Origin: Fuerstiella sp.
Lineage (GTDB): Bacteria; Planctomycetota; Planctomycetia; Planctomycetales; Planctomycetaceae
Direction of reading: 5' to 3'
NCBI GenBank assembly: GCA_029245955.1
Contig: JAQWOH010000062.1
Span: forward strand, 1-64,000
DNA: 64,000 bases
Shown: piece by piece, positions 29,874 through 38,140 of the stretch
Layout of the letters: every line of letters begins with the position of its first letter
Numbering within the stretch: position 1 is the first letter of the stretch
Position numbers and translations under genes: made by a program
The notes under the pieces: generated by a model
The model's input: only the letters and a program-made list of their open reading frames with translations
Told to the model about the DNA's origin: nothing
Database searches by the model: none

Positions 29874-30504
29874 AAATGTTTCCTTGGTTACGCGGACAAA
29901 TGGCCTGCGACAGCAACTCCGCATTCTAATACATGTGCACACCTGACCACCTACGATATGTTAGCGTCGATGATCCGGTTGCAACAGGAATTGTTATAAG
30001 TAGGGGCGCTCATTCAGCAGTCGGATGCGGACACCGGCAGAAAACACAGCCGGTGTCATTGAACAACGAAGTTCGGAGTGTTGCCGGAAGTAAGTTTGCT
30101 TTTCCGAACGTTGGACGTCAGGAAATTCCGGTCCCGGGGGTATGGTTGCGACCGCAGGTCGAGAATGAGTCCCTCGCAGGTGATCGTCTGTGGGCCCTCG
30201 GGGCATGCAGTGACCTCACTGAGGCAGAAGGGGCGCGCGTCGTCAGATTGACATGACTTGTGATCCGGTGGATGCAGTATCCGGATGTTCACTGGACGCG
30301 CAGTCGCAACGTTTCAGGGCCGAAAGTCGTCCATTCTTCTCCAGTTTTTCGCTAGCGGTCGGCATGAACCCTGTTTTTGTGGGCTGTTTCACGACGGATC
30401 GTAATTCGGCACGGCGAATGCATTGTATTTTCACCGAACTGTTCGATGCGACCAAGCTGCTGTCTGTCCTGATTAACTCAAGCCTGTTAGCAAAAGGAAA
30501 TGAT
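29874..30504. other. Divergent intergenic region with a strong hairpin
   Basis: 630 bases between the sigma factor and the thioredoxin-like gene. The only structure found is a perfect 9-bp inverted repeat GACACCGGC/GCCGGTGTC at 30030-30038 and 30049-30057 with a 10-nt A-rich loop; no T-run follows on either strand. The plus-strand frame upstream of 30505 has no family resemblance and is treated as non-coding. It could be a leader-RNA element or a regulator-binding site. Confidence 0.45.
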
Positions 30505-31329
30505 ATGAATCGATCTATCCTGACTGTTGCTCTTGCCTTTTGTACCGCCGGGGTCACATTGGCGCAATCCTGTGAGAACGGAGTGTGCCGAATCAATTCC
30601 CTTCCTTCTGCCGGAGACGGTGGACCGTTTGCCTCGCCGAGAAACGACGCTCATTCTGAAAATGAGTGTCGGCGGCATCTAAATTCCGCTGAGGATATCA
30701 CTGGAGTGGAAACTGCCACCGTGGGTTCAAATGTCACGCGTCGCGGTCTGAACTGCGACTGCTCTGACCGCCGACAGACAGATTACGGTCAGCGTGATGG
30801 TCGATTGCAAGCACCAGTGCCAAGGCCGTCCGGTCACGAAGGTCCGATGCGACGACGAAGCACCCCAGCTGCACATTCCGGGAGTCTGCTTGCGTCCGGC
30901 GACTTCGGTCGGCGAGCGGTAAGCCCCTACCGCCCCGTGGTCCACACCATCACAACGGTGAAATGGCACAGCGATATTGGTGAAGCAGCTGCGATGGCTC
31001 GGCAAAGTGGCCGACCTATGTTGATCAGGATCTCAGCAGATTGGTGTAGTTATTGTCAGAAGATGAAAAGAGAAACATTTGCAGATTTCAGGGTCGTGCG
31101 TGACATTAATCAGAATTTCATTGCAGTGGACCTGGATGCCGATACCAACGGCAGTATTGTCAAACAGCTTCGCATTACGTCACTGCCAACGGTTCTTGTT
31201 GTTTCGCCGGACCTGCGGATTCTTGCTCGTGAAGAAGGGTTTCGGAGTGCTGCTCAGATCGGGCGGCTTATGCACCGGCATATGCAGCGCGCACAACTGG
31301 AAACAGGATTCACGATCGCTTCGCGATAG
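30505..31329 (+). CDS. Exported thioredoxin-like protein with CxxC motif
   Basis: 274 residues: signal peptide MNRSILTVALAFCTAGVTLA, then a low-complexity, Cys-containing linker (QSCENGVCRIN and later LNCDCSDRR) and a thioredoxin-like domain in the last 120 residues. That domain includes AMARQSGRPMLIRISADW, the redox motif CSYC, KMKRETFADFRVVRDIN, and the cis-Pro region ITSLPTVLVVSPD. This arrangement resembles the DsbD-gamma/thioredoxin_7 type that transfers electrons to periplasmic disulfides. The frame extends to 30253, but ATG 30505 has AAGGAAA about 8 nt upstream and begins the signal peptide. Convergent with the alkaline phosphatase, an enzyme class that often contains disulfides; a functional link is only a guess. 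Confidence 0.85.
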   Translation: MNRSILTVALAFCTAGVTLAQSCENGVCRINSLPSAGDGGPFASPRNDAHSENECRRHLNSAEDITGVETATVGSNVTRRGLNCDCSDRRQTDYGQRDGRLQAPVPRPSGHEGPMRRRSTPAAHSGSLLASGDFGRRAVSPYRPVVHTITTVKWHSDIGEAAAMARQSGRPMLIRISADWCSYCQKMKRETFADFRVVRDINQNFIAVDLDADTNGSIVKQLRITSLPTVLVVSPDLRILAREEGFRSAAQIGRLMHRHMQRAQLETGFTIASR

Positions 31330-31421
31330 TTGCTTGTTGCCCGGATTTAGGGCCAAATGCCCGGACGGCCGCATTTCGTTCGTATGATGTTCATCATCAA
31401 TTTCAGTAAACGTCGGTCTTT

Positions 31422-31450
31422 GAAGGCACAGTCATGAGGACTGTGCCTTC
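31422..31450. terminator. Perfect 12-bp hairpin between convergent genes
   Basis: GAAGGCACAGTC (31422-31433) and GACTGTGCCTTC (31439-31450) pair perfectly around a 5-nt loop. It lies about 90 bp after the thioredoxin-like stop and 18 bp from the alkaline phosphatase stop on the other strand, the place expected for a two-way terminator, but neither side has a T-run. Confidence 0.5.
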
Positions 31451-31467
31451 GTGCGCTGCAGCCGGCA

Positions 31468-33246
31468 CTAATGTTCCGAACCTGCCTTTGCCGGTGGGAC
31501 CAGAAGCTCAGGTGACGTCAGTTGGAACAGGTGGCCATGGTCAGCTGTCACGATCAGGATTGATTCCTGCCAGTTGCTGTTGGCTTCGACCCAGTCCGTG
31601 ATCACTTCTACGGCTGCATCTCCACTGTTCACGGCTCCGATGGAGTTATCAAAATTGTTGTCGTGATTCGCCCAGTCAGCATCACCCGCTTCCACCAGAA
31701 GCCAGATTCCTTTGGAGCGAGACGACAGCACAGTGAGAGCAGCTTCGGTCATGTGAGCCAGGTTTGGATTCTCATTTCGATCATTCAGGGAGTATTGCTC
31801 CGGCTGTTCTGCTCGGCCACGAACCGGAGAGTAATCGCCGTCTGCAGTTTGGAACGGAAGGTGGCCGTGGTATTCACCGACGCCATAGAATCCCAGCAGG
31901 CGTTTTCCATCGTCAGCGGCTCTTCTGGCCGCTCGCTGCAGAACGTGTTCACCGGTTTTGCCCGATGTACGGACGGCGGTGTAGTATTCGCCACCTTGCT
32001 GAACAGAAACTCTTTTCAAATCACTGTCCGCCAGATACAGATTACCTTTTTCAAAGTTGATGCCCTGGGGGGGCGCCTCGTCTGTTATTTCTCCGAAACC
32101 GCCGCCGATTACCACATCCAGGCCTGGTAACGGGACATCCGGGTGGGCGACGGACGGCAGGCCCAGCATGTCTCGGGCGATATCCTGATAGTCTTTGCGA
32201 GCGACGTTATGTGCGTATGCTGCTGCGGGGGTTGCGTGACTGATGGGAACGGACGAGACAACACCGACCGCAAAGCCATCCTGTTGCAGTTCGTGAGCGA
32301 CTGTAGAGACCTTCTCTCCACCGGGGCCGACGCCGATGGCGTTGTTATAGGTCTTGATGCCAGCACATATGCTGGTGGCGGCGGAGGCCGAATCCGTGTA
32401 GGCGTGTTGCGGCTGACCGTCAGCAGGTTTGCCCAGCAGATATGACGAATCGACGGGTGGCATCCACGGCGCTGCTCCCCCGGCCAGTGCATCATATCCG
32501 CCAAATACAGAGCCACCCGGGTTTTGCACCGTCTGGTTATTGGTGTCAGTCGTGGTGCCGTCGTTGTGAGGGCTTGTAACCATCAATCCAAACTGAGTTG
32601 TCCCGTCCGCCTTGTAGTTTTGAAAGTGCGTGCCGGTTCCTCGACCGTTACTGTATGTGACGGCCCCTTCGTTGTGGATGGCAGCAAGTCGAGTGGTTGT
32701 CCAGTCCATGCCATCAAAAACAACGATGAAAATATGTTTCCGCCCGGCGGACGCCGCCGCCCGCTGGATGTCAGCGATGTTTGTCTGGTCCATCCAAACG
32801 GCTTTCGCGTTGACGGTTCTTTCCGGCACACGGCCGTAAATTCGACGCACCGCTTCTTTTGATCTGTAAACGCTGTTTGCGCCGATATAGTCGTTCAGGT
32901 CAACGCCGGTCCCGCTGCCTTTCGTACCAAAGGTGTAGACCGGAACCAATCGGTTCGAGTGCGATGTCCACATCGAATAGTCAGCCGGGTCAGTACCCCA
33001 GTGTCCCAGAGCGGACTTACCATCTGAAATCGCTGTGGTCTGCAGCTGACTCACATAGTCCTGCCCACAGCTGCAGTCGGAGCAAACTCCTATGGTCAGC
33101 AGAACCTTCAGGCTGACGTGAACGAGCGACGAGATGCAGTGTACGTCGCTGCTGATCGACGTATACCAGCGAATGAGAGGATGGAGTGTGACGGGGCGAA
33201 TTTGAAACAGGTGCCGATGCATCAGAAAAAAATTGTAAATGGTCAT
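31468..33246 (-). CDS. Alkaline phosphatase (PhoA superfamily)
   Basis: 592 residues. Alkaline phosphatase landmarks: metal ligand Asp in VVFDGMDWTT (about 175-184), the phosphoserine nucleophile in TDSASAATS (Asp285-Ser286), SSVPISHATPAA (metal and phosphate-site residues), EAGDADWANHDNN (metal ligands Asp and His) and TADHGH near the C terminus. The enzyme hydrolyses phosphomonoesters with two zinc ions and one magnesium, outside the cytoplasm. The N terminus is uncertain: the frame opens at 33381, the ATG at 33246 is used, and the hydrophobic export segment (LKVLLTIGVC) comes only after about 45 residues, so translation may begin further in or the leader is long. Convergent with the thioredoxin-like gene. 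Confidence 0.9.
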   Translation of the reverse strand: MTIYNFFLMHRHLFQIRPVTLHPLIRWYTSISSDVHCISSLVHVSLKVLLTIGVCSDCSCGQDYVSQLQTTAISDGKSALGHWGTDPADYSMWTSHSNRLVPVYTFGTKGSGTGVDLNDYIGANSVYRSKEAVRRIYGRVPERTVNAKAVWMDQTNIADIQRAAASAGRKHIFIVVFDGMDWTTTRLAAIHNEGAVTYSNGRGTGTHFQNYKADGTTQFGLMVTSPHNDGTTTDTNNQTVQNPGGSVFGGYDALAGGAAPWMPPVDSSYLLGKPADGQPQHAYTDSASAATSICAGIKTYNNAIGVGPGGEKVSTVAHELQQDGFAVGVVSSVPISHATPAAAYAHNVARKDYQDIARDMLGLPSVAHPDVPLPGLDVVIGGGFGEITDEAPPQGINFEKGNLYLADSDLKRVSVQQGGEYYTAVRTSGKTGEHVLQRAARRAADDGKRLLGFYGVGEYHGHLPFQTADGDYSPVRGRAEQPEQYSLNDRNENPNLAHMTEAALTVLSSRSKGIWLLVEAGDADWANHDNNFDNSIGAVNSGDAAVEVITDWVEANSNWQESILIVTADHGHLFQLTSPELLVPPAKAGSEH

Positions 33247-33562
33247 GTGAGACGGGATATTACCCTGGAGAATCGGATTCCGACTGACGGCGGAAACTTT
33301 GTATACCTTGGTGAAGTTCGCCCGTCGAGCTTCAATAATCGGTATGCGGCGAGATTCTCCCGACCGGCGACAGCTTCGCACGATTCCGAATTACGGGAGG
33401 TTCTGTCAGTCAGCGGCTCTGCGGTGTTTGTGTGCATGCAGTGCAGTGAATGGAGCGAATTCCAATTCACGGATGCACTCACTATGGTATCGATGCTGGC
33501 CGAAGTGGCCGAACGCCTGTTGTGAAATCAGCACATTTTCAGAGGACGCGGAGTCTACCGAT
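33247..33562. other. Divergent promoter region
   Basis: 316 bases between the alkaline phosphatase (minus) and the lactonase (plus). Open frames here are extensions of the two flanking genes or overlapping readings without family resemblance. No defined operator or Pho-box-like repeat was recognised. Confidence 0.35.
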
Positions 33563-34702
33563 ATGCGATGTCTCACAATTCTTGTTGTTCTGTCGGTTGC
33601 GTTTGATTTGTGTGCGGCCGAACACCGTGTTTTTATTGGCACTTACACTCGGGGCGATAGTCCCAGTAAGGGCATTTATACGTCTGTTTTTGATGACGAA
33701 TCCGGCCGGTTGAGTCCTCCGGCCTTGGCTGCAACAGCCGACAATCCATCGTTCCTGGCGATTCATCCGACAATGGCGGTCGTGTTTGCATGCAATGAAA
33801 CGAACGACTTTGGGGGTGAACCCACCGGAGCGGTCAGTGCGTTTCATATTAACAGGTCGGACGGACTGCTGACGCTTATCAATCAGCAGCCCACAGGGGG
33901 CGGAGCCCCTTGTCATTGCAACGTTGATGCGACCGGCCGCTTCCTGCTGGTGGCAAATTACGTCGGCGGGAATCTGGCAGTCTTTCCGATTGGGGACGAC
34001 GGGACACTGGCTCCGCGGTCATGTCTGATCAATCATGTGGGTAACGGACCGAACAGGCAGCGGCAGGAGAAACCTCACGCCCATTCGATCAATCTATCAC
34101 AGGATAATCGGTTCGCCTATGCGGCGGATCTGGGGACGGACTGCGTCATGATCTATCGCTTTGATGATCAGGCCGGTCGACTGGTTCCGTCGGCTGCGGA
34201 CTGCGTCGAGATTCCCGCCGGAGGAGGTCCCCGACACTTCAGTCTTCATCCGTCAGGCCGATTCGCGTACACCAACAATGAACTGACCTGTGAAGTGACA
34301 GCGTTTTCTCGAGATTTTACAACGGGAACGCTGACCGCAGTTCAACAGATTTCAACGCTGCCGGCAGATTTTGACGGTCGTAAAAGTACCGCAGAATGTC
34401 TCGTCCATCCCAATGGTCGGTTTCTTTACGTCAGCAACCGTGGGCATGACAGCATCGCTGTTTATTCTATTAATCAGAAGACCGGCAGACTCAAAATTAT
34501 CGAGATCGAAAAGACCGGTGGCCAGGAGCCGCGAAACTTCATTCTTGATTCGACCGGTCAGTGGCTGCTGGCAGAGAATCAGAATTCAGACACCGTGGTC
34601 GTGATGAAGGTAGACACAACAACTGGTGCTTTGTCACGAACGCAGAATACCATCGGAGTTGGCAAGCCCGTCTGTCTGCGCATCATCCCCGGCGGATCGT
34701 GA
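33563..34702 (+). CDS. Exported lactonase, seven-bladed beta-propeller (6-phosphogluconolactonase-like)
   Basis: 379 residues with a signal peptide (MRCLTILVVLSVAFDLCAAE). The propeller matches the lactonase family PF10282: VFIGTYTRGDSPSKGIYTSVF, NPSFLAIHPTMAVVFACNE, GGAPCHCNVDATGRFLLVANYVGG with the conserved CHC/N pair, KPHAHSINLSQDNRFAYAADLGTD, GPRHFSLHPSGRFAYTNNEL, AECLVHPNGRFLYVSNRGHDS and EPRNFILDSTGQWLLAENQNS. Each of these is a blade-closing repeat. Cytosolic relatives (Pgl/YbhE) hydrolyse 6-phosphogluconolactone; an exported version more likely acts on free sugar lactones, or merely shares the fold. The frame extends upstream to 33299, but ATG 33563, about 9 nt after GGAG, begins the signal peptide. 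Confidence 0.9.
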   Translation: MRCLTILVVLSVAFDLCAAEHRVFIGTYTRGDSPSKGIYTSVFDDESGRLSPPALAATADNPSFLAIHPTMAVVFACNETNDFGGEPTGAVSAFHINRSDGLLTLINQQPTGGGAPCHCNVDATGRFLLVANYVGGNLAVFPIGDDGTLAPRSCLINHVGNGPNRQRQEKPHAHSINLSQDNRFAYAADLGTDCVMIYRFDDQAGRLVPSAADCVEIPAGGGPRHFSLHPSGRFAYTNNELTCEVTAFSRDFTTGTLTAVQQISTLPADFDGRKSTAECLVHPNGRFLYVSNRGHDSIAVYSINQKTGRLKIIEIEKTGGQEPRNFILDSTGQWLLAENQNSDTVVVMKVDTTTGALSRTQNTIGVGKPVCLRIIPGGS

Positions 34703-34842
34703 CATTTATTCGCTGTGGGCACGGGCGGGAAGTCGCGTGATTCAGAGATGTCGGGCAGTTCGGGAATGCCGGTCATGGGGCCGTGCTGAGTAACCTGCAG
34801 ACCAGAGCTGAATACCGTGACAAAGGGTGTCGGGCCGCCAAT

Positions 34843-35103
34843 TCATTCAAGTCGCGATTCTGCTTCGGCATTCTGTATCGCATCCATGACCTGTTTTCGG
34901 GCAACCTTGGTTTGTTGCCTGGCCTGCATTTCCCGTTCAGGGGTGACCTGTCGCAGCGTCGCGGAACTCCACAGAATCACACCCACAAGAATCACTATCA
35001 CGAACAGAAGTTCGTACAGCACCATCCACGGCAACGGTCCCCGTTTTTGTGGTTGTGTTTTCGGTGTTTCGCAGGGACTGGTGGGATCACCCATTGCCGA
35101 CAT
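34843..35103 (-). CDS. Small single-pass membrane protein with C-terminal coiled-coil-like helix
   Basis: 86 residues, not recognised. A Pro-rich polar N terminus (about 25 residues ending QKRGPLP) is followed by one clear membrane helix (WMVLYELLFVIVILVGVILW, about 26-45) and a charged helical tail (TPEREMQARQQTKVARKQVM) with coiled-coil character. The clean hydrophobic segment and amphipathic tail argue that it is coding; no convincing SD is visible. Isolated between convergent/divergent larger genes. Confidence 0.5.
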   Translation of the reverse strand: MSAMGDPTSPCETPKTQPQKRGPLPWMVLYELLFVIVILVGVILWSSATLRQVTPEREMQARQQTKVARKQVMDAIQNAEAESRLE

Positions 35104-35252
35104 GCCGGAACAGATGGACCGATGACAACGGCAGGGCTCCAGAAAGTCAACACGTCACTTCACGCGTGACGGACCGAGTGTTGCCAAACGGGCGCCCTGA
35201 GTACCTTCAACTTCCGGCACGGCGGCCGGGGACCTGTTCGGATACACGTGAA

Positions 35253-35459
35253 TCAGTAGTCAGGGCCCGACTCTCGGTCCACTGACGTGGGTTTGATGGC
35301 GACAGTCCTGCCTACGTGCATGCTGAAGCGTCGCCCACATTCGATGCATCGAAAACGACGGCGTCCCACAAGTCGGAACATGAACCGTCGGACACGAGAC
35401 CGCGTTTCTACGAATGGTCCGTCTGCTCGGCACCCTTTACAGTTTTGGAACCCAGACAT
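35253..35459 (-). CDS. Possible small zinc-ribbon protein
   Basis: 68 residues from ATG 35459 (the frame continues upstream to 35570). Two CxxC knuckles, CKGC near residue 7 and CIEC near residue 37, flank a very basic stretch (RSRVRRFMFRLVGRRRFR), giving the layout of a short zinc ribbon that ends in CGRRF. No family can be named. No SD is evident and the following residues are unremarkable, so this may also be chance. Confidence 0.4.
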   Translation of the reverse strand: MSGFQNCKGCRADGPFVETRSRVRRFMFRLVGRRRFRCIECGRRFSMHVGRTVAIKPTSVDRESGPDY

Positions 35460-35490
35460 CACAACCGGCCCGCAGTAGAGAAGTGAAACT

Positions 35491-35574
35491 ATGGATATTC
35501 CTTTTGGTGATACAGTAATCCTTTTATTTCTGGTGATCATCAGTACACCTGCTCGCGGAGACGAAATCAAGTAA
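35491..35574 (+). CDS. 27-residue signal-peptide-like ORF
   Basis: ATG 35491 to TAA 35572-35574 encodes a 27-residue peptide starting MDIPFGDTVILLFLVIIST and ending PARGDEIK. It looks like a complete signal peptide with a cleavage site after PARG, and GAGAAG lies about 6 nt upstream. Either a tiny secreted peptide or the surviving 5' end of a decayed exported gene. Confidence 0.3.
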   Translation: MDIPFGDTVILLFLVIISTPARGDEIK

Positions 35575-36011
35575 TTAATGACTTTGTGCCGCGGAGTCGC
35601 TAAATCCGCGTCGTTTCAACAGACGGGTCGGGGCAAATCTTCCCTGAGGCTGCCATCAGGTTCCGGCGCGAGGTCGGCTTGGCGTAAACGCGTGTCTGTC
35701 GTTCGGACGAGCGGCGGTCAGCTGCGTGACCCGGGCGAGGTGACGTGGCCAGCGCGGTGTGCGTCGTACCGACCTTGGGATGACCGGTCGGCGCTGAGTC
35801 TGCACTTTGCGTGCTGACGAGTATTCAGAAACGCAACTGCTTCTGTCGGCAGTCGGTTCACGTCTCCAGCATGTTTTCGAATCGATTAAGGGATATGTTT
35901 TCCGCTGACTTCGGCCAGTCAACGGCCACGGTGAAATGAAGTCCTGCAGCACTGCATTCCGGAGACAGCATCATGGGCGCCCGGAACTTCGATGCACTGT
36001 GAATGCGCGGT
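35575..36011. other. Intergenic region without recognisable genes
   Basis: About 440 bases between the small ORFs and the 3' end of the kinase gene. The open frames present (for example 35578-35817) are Arg/Ser-rich and without SD or family resemblance. Nothing is recognised; it may be the remains of an eroded gene. Confidence 0.35.
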
Positions 36012-37730
36012 TCAGAACAAAAGTGCGGCGGACAGAACGGCCACGATACCGGCACCAAAACCCAGAGCCAGCACTAACAGCAGTGCGTTCCGCCGTTTTT
36101 GTTCGGCTGCCAGTTCTGATTCACTCAGCAGTTCGAAGCCGCTGCCGTCGCTGAAGGTCACTCTGGACCGGTGCCGAAGTTCAACAAAGACTTCTGCATC
36201 TCCATTTACAAATGTCGGCTGCGTCTTTGATTCCTGCTTCAGCTGCCATCGGCCGCCATCAAATTCGATGCTGCACTGTCTTTCATCAACAACGGTTCCG
36301 GTCATGGTAATTTCGCACTCGTGCGCCGTTCCGACACGCGTCTTGACACTTGTCATCTCGCGCAGCTGCTTTGACTTCAAACGCCTGATGAACCAGCCTG
36401 ATGGAACATTTGTACGAGTCTGCACGGAAGGCCGTGACTGAGCCGCCCGCTGCGTCGGCGCGGTGACCTGCGGTCGTGAAACAGGCGGTGCAGGTTGGCG
36501 GATCGCAGGTGTGTCGTCGCCGGCAAATGTGTCAATCTCAGCCTGCAGGTGACGGCTGGGGTTGTCGAGCCATGCACTGGCGGACGTAATGGACGAGCGG
36601 GGAGTTGCGGGCTGCTGTGATTTTCGAGACGCGTTGTCTTTGGCGCGAGCCTGTTTTGCTCGCAGGGTGACCAGGTGTCGAAAGTCGAACTTCACAGGCT
36701 TCCGCACGGCCAGTGGCTTCAGTGCCCTGGCGACGGCCAGAGCAGACGCGAAACGATCTTCGGGCTCCCTTGCCATCATTTTTTCAACAATAGCGACGAC
36801 GTCTTCAGAGACTTCGGGATGTATGCTGCGAATTTTACGTGGCGTTTGAGTTTTTCGAGCTTCAAGTTTGGCTGCGTTGTTTTTCTGAGGAAATGGCACT
36901 CGGCCCGTCAATGCAACATACATTGTGCAGCCGAGACTGTAGATGTCGGCCCTGTGATCCACACTATTGCTGTCAATGGCCTGTTCCGGAGCAATGTAAT
37001 CGGGTGTGCCTAGACAGTCGTGGCCGAAAATCATTGCCAGAGAGAACTCATCGCCTTCGTTGTTCTCCAGTTTGGCGAGGCCGAAGTCCAGCAGTTTTGT
37101 GACTCCTTTACTGTCCACCAGAATATTAGCCGGCTTGATGTCGCGGTGAATAATTCCTTTCTTGTGAGCCGCCTGCAGGCCAAGTGCCACCTGCAGGAAT
37201 ATGTCACAGGTCATCTCCCAGTTCACCGGGCCGTGCAATGCAACAAGTTCATGAAGACTGATGCCCCGCATCAGTTCCAGAACCATGTAGTTGACGGCCC
37301 CCGTACTGTCGATGCGATAGGTCTCGATAACATTCGGGTGCTGAATTTCCATTCCCGCCCGAGCTTCCAACTTCATTCGCGCCAGCATCCCGGGATCGAG
37401 TGCATGGTGGCTGGCCATGACTTTCAGTGCAACTTTGCGTTTGCGGTCGCGGTCTTCAGCAATGTAGACACACCCCATACCGCCGACGCCAAGTACTTCG
37501 CGAACACGATATCCGTCGATCACAAAACCGCGATATCGACCTTCCAGCAACCGTTCCGCCTGAAACGGTGTCAGCACTCGATTTCGTACTAATGAGCGAG
37601 CGATGGTTTCGGGAGGCATTTCCATATCGAGCCCGAACTGCTCAAGCACTTTGCGCACCTGCCCGGCTGTAAGCAATTCGCTTTTTTGCAGGAGTTCGTA
37701 GAACTCATTGGCAGCTGTCGGTGCTTCCAT
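36012..37730 (-). CDS. Transmembrane Ser/Thr protein kinase with probable FHA-like C-terminal domain
   Basis: 572 residues. Residues 1-72 are the helical N-terminal extension common on planctomycete kinases (FYELLQKSELLTAGQVRKVL, RVLTPFQAERLLEGRYRG). The Hanks-type kinase domain follows: Gly loop GVGGMG (81-86), Lys103 in ALKV, HRD (195-197), DFG (215-217), APE (247-249) and DIYSLG. After a polar linker, residues about 440-540 resemble a forkhead-associated (phosphothreonine-binding) beta-sandwich: RVGTAHECEITM, DERQCSIEFDGGRW, FVNGDAEVFVEL, SRVTFSDGSGFEL. A final helix (about 547-571, LLLVLALGFGAGIVAVLSAA) anchors it in the membrane with the kinase cytosolic. All catalytic residues are present. 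ATG at 37730; no clear SD. Confidence 0.93.
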   Translation of the reverse strand: MEAPTAANEFYELLQKSELLTAGQVRKVLEQFGLDMEMPPETIARSLVRNRVLTPFQAERLLEGRYRGFVIDGYRVREVLGVGGMGCVYIAEDRDRKRKVALKVMASHHALDPGMLARMKLEARAGMEIQHPNVIETYRIDSTGAVNYMVLELMRGISLHELVALHGPVNWEMTCDIFLQVALGLQAAHKKGIIHRDIKPANILVDSKGVTKLLDFGLAKLENNEGDEFSLAMIFGHDCLGTPDYIAPEQAIDSNSVDHRADIYSLGCTMYVALTGRVPFPQKNNAAKLEARKTQTPRKIRSIHPEVSEDVVAIVEKMMAREPEDRFASALAVARALKPLAVRKPVKFDFRHLVTLRAKQARAKDNASRKSQQPATPRSSITSASAWLDNPSRHLQAEIDTFAGDDTPAIRQPAPPVSRPQVTAPTQRAAQSRPSVQTRTNVPSGWFIRRLKSKQLREMTSVKTRVGTAHECEITMTGTVVDERQCSIEFDGGRWQLKQESKTQPTFVNGDAEVFVELRHRSRVTFSDGSGFELLSESELAAEQKRRNALLLVLALGFGAGIVAVLSAALLF

Positions 37731-38140
37731 TCGAAACTCAAGTCTGCTGGGTCACAAGAAGAGGCAAACGTCCTGAGAGGGTTAGTCTTCAGCAAAGAAG
37801 GATAATCGATATCAAGTCAAGGACGAGTCCGGTGATGGTCATGAGCAGCCGCTTTTACTCAATATTTATCGCATTAAACATGTCTGAGTCCGGTTTGTAC
37901 AGTTTTCATGCGTGGAATCGGGGTTTCACCCTCCGACATGTGGCTATTCTGCGGGCTGAAACGGGAATTGTTGCGACCACATCCCCGCAGATGTTTGTCT
38001 GGCCGGGCATTTTGAATCGTTGATTTGTAAAGTACATCCTTCCATCAATCGCCGCAGAAACAGCGTTTCAGTGAGACTTCGTCGCACCAGTGTTTTAGAG
38101 CGAGTTTCGTGTCCTGCGTCTTTGTGTCATTAATCGAGAT
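37731..38140. other. Divergent promoter region
   Basis: 410 bases between the kinase gene (minus) and the multidomain CxxCH gene (plus). AT-richer than the neighbouring coding sequence. No SD-led ORF, repeat or hairpin with a T-run was found. Confidence 0.4.

Noticed and set aside
30253..30504. N-terminal extension of the thioredoxin-like protein
   Set aside because: The ATG at 30505 has a strong SD and starts a clean signal peptide; the extension is unlike any domain.
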